NCBI GenBank assembly: GCA_964509885.1
Contig: CAZDZL010000003.1
Span: 75,982-139,981, forward strand
Length of the DNA: 64,000 bases
Origin: Palsa-1447 sp964509885
GTDB taxonomy: Bacteria; Verrucomicrobiota; Verrucomicrobiia; Opitutales; Opitutaceae
Reading direction: 5' to 3'
Shown here: in pieces, positions 62,523 through 64,000 of the stretch
Layout of the letters: the number at the start of each line of letters is the position of its first letter
Numbering within the stretch: position 1 is the first letter of the stretch
The notes under the pieces: model-generated
What the model was told of the DNA's origin: nothing
Database searches by the model: none
What the model saw: the letters and a program-made list of their open reading frames with translations, nothing else
Program-made: the position numbers and the translations under genes

Positions 62523-63832
62523 GCGCCGCCCCGAGCCTCCTCAAGTCGCTGGATTATTCGGTCCTGCAGCAATGCATGCACTGCGGGCTCTGCCTCCCCT
62601 CCTGCCCGACGTACCTGGAGACGGGGCGGGAGCGCAATTCCCCGCGGGGCAGGATATCCCTCATGAGGGCGATCGCCGACGACGAGCTGGGGGCCACGAA
62701 GGCCTTCGCGGACGAGATGGCCTACTGCCTTGGCTGCCTCGCGTGCGCGACGGCCTGCCCCGCCGGCGTCGACTATGGGACGCTCTTTGAGACGGCACGC
62801 GCCGAGGCCGAGCGCAGCGGCGCCTCGTCGACGCCCATGCGCTCGTTCATCCGGTACTTCTCGCTCCGGGTTCTCCTCTATCGCCCGTGGGCGCTGCAAC
62901 TCCAGGCCCGGCTCCTGAGGTTCTACGAGACGTCGGGCCTGCGCAGGCTGGTCAGAAAGGCCGGGATCTTCGCCCTGCTTCCGAGGAGAGTCGGGGAAAT
63001 CGAGCGGCAGGCGCTTCCCATACGGGCGAAATTCTCGGACGAGGTAATCGGCCTACTCGAGAAGCCCGTCGGAGAGGCGAGGCACCGGGTCGCGGTGCTG
63101 ACCGGATGCATCCAGGACATTGCCTTCTCGGACGTGAACCGCGCGACTGTGGACGTGCTCCTGGCGAACGGGTGCGAGGTGGCCACACCCCGGGCGCAGT
63201 CCTGCTGCGGCTCGCTGCACGTCCACAACGGGGACCTCGAGACGGCCCGGGCGCTCGCGCGCCGCCAGGTCGACGCGCTCGACCCCTCCGGATTCGACGC
63301 GATCATCTCGAATTCGGCGGGATGCGGCTCGCATGTGAAGCGCTACGGCCACCTTCTATCCGACGATCCCGCCTATGCTGCGCGGGCGGCAGCCTGGTCG
63401 TCCAAGGTCAGGGATATCTCGGAATGGCTGGTGGAGATCGGGTTTCGGAGGCCGACCGCGCCAGGACCGGGCGCGACGCCAACCTCGGTCACCTACCACG
63501 AGGCCTGCCACCTGTGCCACGGGCAGAAGATATCGTCCCAGCCCCGGGAGGTCCTGAGGTCGATCCCGGGCGTCGAGCTCCGCGAGTGCGCCGAGGCGAC
63601 GATGTGCTGCGGGAGCGCCGGGGTGTACTCGCTCACCCAGCCCGGGACGGCAATGTGGCTGCGCGACCGCAAGGTCGCGCATATCCGGGAGACGGGAGCG
63701 GCGGTGGTTGCCACGGCGAATCCAGGCTGCCAGCTTCAAATCCAGCAAGGACTCGGCGATAGCGCGGGTGGCGCCGTGAGGGTGGCCCATCCCGTCGTCC
63801 TGCTCGCCGAGGCGTACCGTTCGGAGGGGTGA
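62519..63832 (+). CDS. glcF: Glycolate/lactate oxidase iron-sulfur subunit
   Basis: 437 residues from GTG 62519. Two 4Fe-4S motifs near the N-terminus (CMHCGLCLPSCPTY and CLGCLACATACPAG) and two CCG-type motifs (SCCGSLHVHNG, MCCGSAGVYS) for further redox centres. It relays electrons from GlcD to the quinone pool. Translationally coupled to glcD. Confidence 0.95.
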   Translation: MSAAPSLLKSLDYSVLQQCMHCGLCLPSCPTYLETGRERNSPRGRISLMRAIADDELGATKAFADEMAYCLGCLACATACPAGVDYGTLFETARAEAERSGASSTPMRSFIRYFSLRVLLYRPWALQLQARLLRFYETSGLRRLVRKAGIFALLPRRVGEIERQALPIRAKFSDEVIGLLEKPVGEARHRVAVLTGCIQDIAFSDVNRATVDVLLANGCEVATPRAQSCCGSLHVHNGDLETARALARRQVDALDPSGFDAIISNSAGCGSHVKRYGHLLSDDPAYAARAAAWSSKVRDISEWLVEIGFRRPTAPGPGATPTSVTYHEACHLCHGQKISSQPREVLRSIPGVELRECAEATMCCGSAGVYSLTQPGTAMWLRDRKVAHIRETGAAVVATANPGCQLQIQQGLGDSAGGAVRVAHPVVLLAEAYRSEG

Positions 63833-63913
63833 CCGCACGGAGGCGGCCTCGGGCAGGGCTCAATAGCCTTGATTACCCCTGCTCCGTGGGGCACAAAGCT
63901 CGTCCCCCTTTTG

Positions 63914-63990
63914 GGACGCTTAGCTCAGTTGGTTAGAGCACGTGCTTCACACGCACGGGGTCACTGGTTCGAGTCCAGTAGCGTCCACCA
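63914..63990 (+). tRNA. tRNA-Val (anticodon CAC)
   Basis: 77 nt. Acceptor GGACGCT pairs with AGCGTCC and CCA is encoded. D-arm AGCTCAGTTGGTTAGAGC, anticodon stem CGTGC/GCACG with loop TTCACAC (anticodon CAC), T-arm CTGGTTCGAGTCCAG. Confidence 0.96.
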
Positions 63991-64000
63991 TCTCAAGTAA

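Noticed and set aside
1..64000. CRISPR arrays, insertion sequences, integrases, exosortase/PEP-CTERM signals
   Set aside because: No regularly spaced repeats, transposase motifs or exosortase were seen; the secreted proteins lack a PEP-CTERM tail.

Overview
The window is a GC-rich chromosomal segment that most resembles a Verrucomicrobium of the Opitutus group (inference). The hints are a TonB receptor that opens with a Thr-rich tract followed by an LDPFTVTTSKDKGYVATN-type segment, LacI-family regulators of an unusual N-terminal type, heme/copper monooxygenase-like and redoxin proteins, and secreted proteins ending in repeated beta-rich domains. Genes are tightly packed, many with 1-30 nt overlaps.

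Region A (1-32.5 kb) is an exopolysaccharide locus. It holds a partial cyclic-peptide-type ABC exporter, a WecG/TagA glycosyltransferase, four further glycosyltransferases, an initiating phosphoglycosyl transferase, a Wzy/WaaL-like polymerase or ligase, a left-handed beta-helix NTP-transferase-like protein, a deacetylase-like protein and an alkaline-phosphatase-fold enzyme. Export is assigned to an unusual protein that joins a Wzz/PCP co-polymerase, a degenerate tyrosine-kinase domain and an OPX exporter, followed by a second OPX lipoprotein. Two large secreted GH9-family proteins lie beside the exporters. Regulation is dense: a cytoplasmic histidine kinase, a receiver-kinase hybrid and a LuxR regulator (3.0-5.7 kb), a second kinase/LuxR pair (17.2-19.2 kb), and a partner-switching module (STAS protein plus an RsbW-GAF-PP2C fusion, 22.2-24.4 kb). 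No Wzx flippase or exosortase was recognised.

Region B (32.5-36.5 kb) has a giant Ig-like secreted protein, tRNA-Leu(UAG) and a small amphipathic lipoprotein. Four genes spread over regions A and B share one promoter layout: a CACCCCA-type box, exactly 23 nt, a TAnnnT -10 hexamer, then only 7-15 nt to the start codon. This points to one activator controlling the exporter, GH9, glycosyltransferase and lipoprotein genes as a regulon, and it is the most interesting signal I see.

Region C (36.6-52.3 kb) looks like a beta-glucan (laminarin-like) utilisation locus: a secreted carbohydrate-binding protein, a TonB receptor, a heme/copper type II monooxygenase-like protein and a redoxin, GH30, a GPH-family sugar symporter, a LacI regulator, GH16 with C-terminal repeats, a second LacI paralogue that seems to lack its DNA-binding domain, and GH1. 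The AT-rich intergenic regions here carry GTGCAC palindromes that look like shared LacI operators.

Region D (52.2-64 kb) is general metabolism and stress: phosphatidylserine decarboxylase, iron-type alcohol dehydrogenase, type B carboxylesterase, a DUF1573 protein, ClpB, an esterase fused to a beta-propeller, glycolate oxidase GlcD/GlcF and tRNA-Val(CAC).
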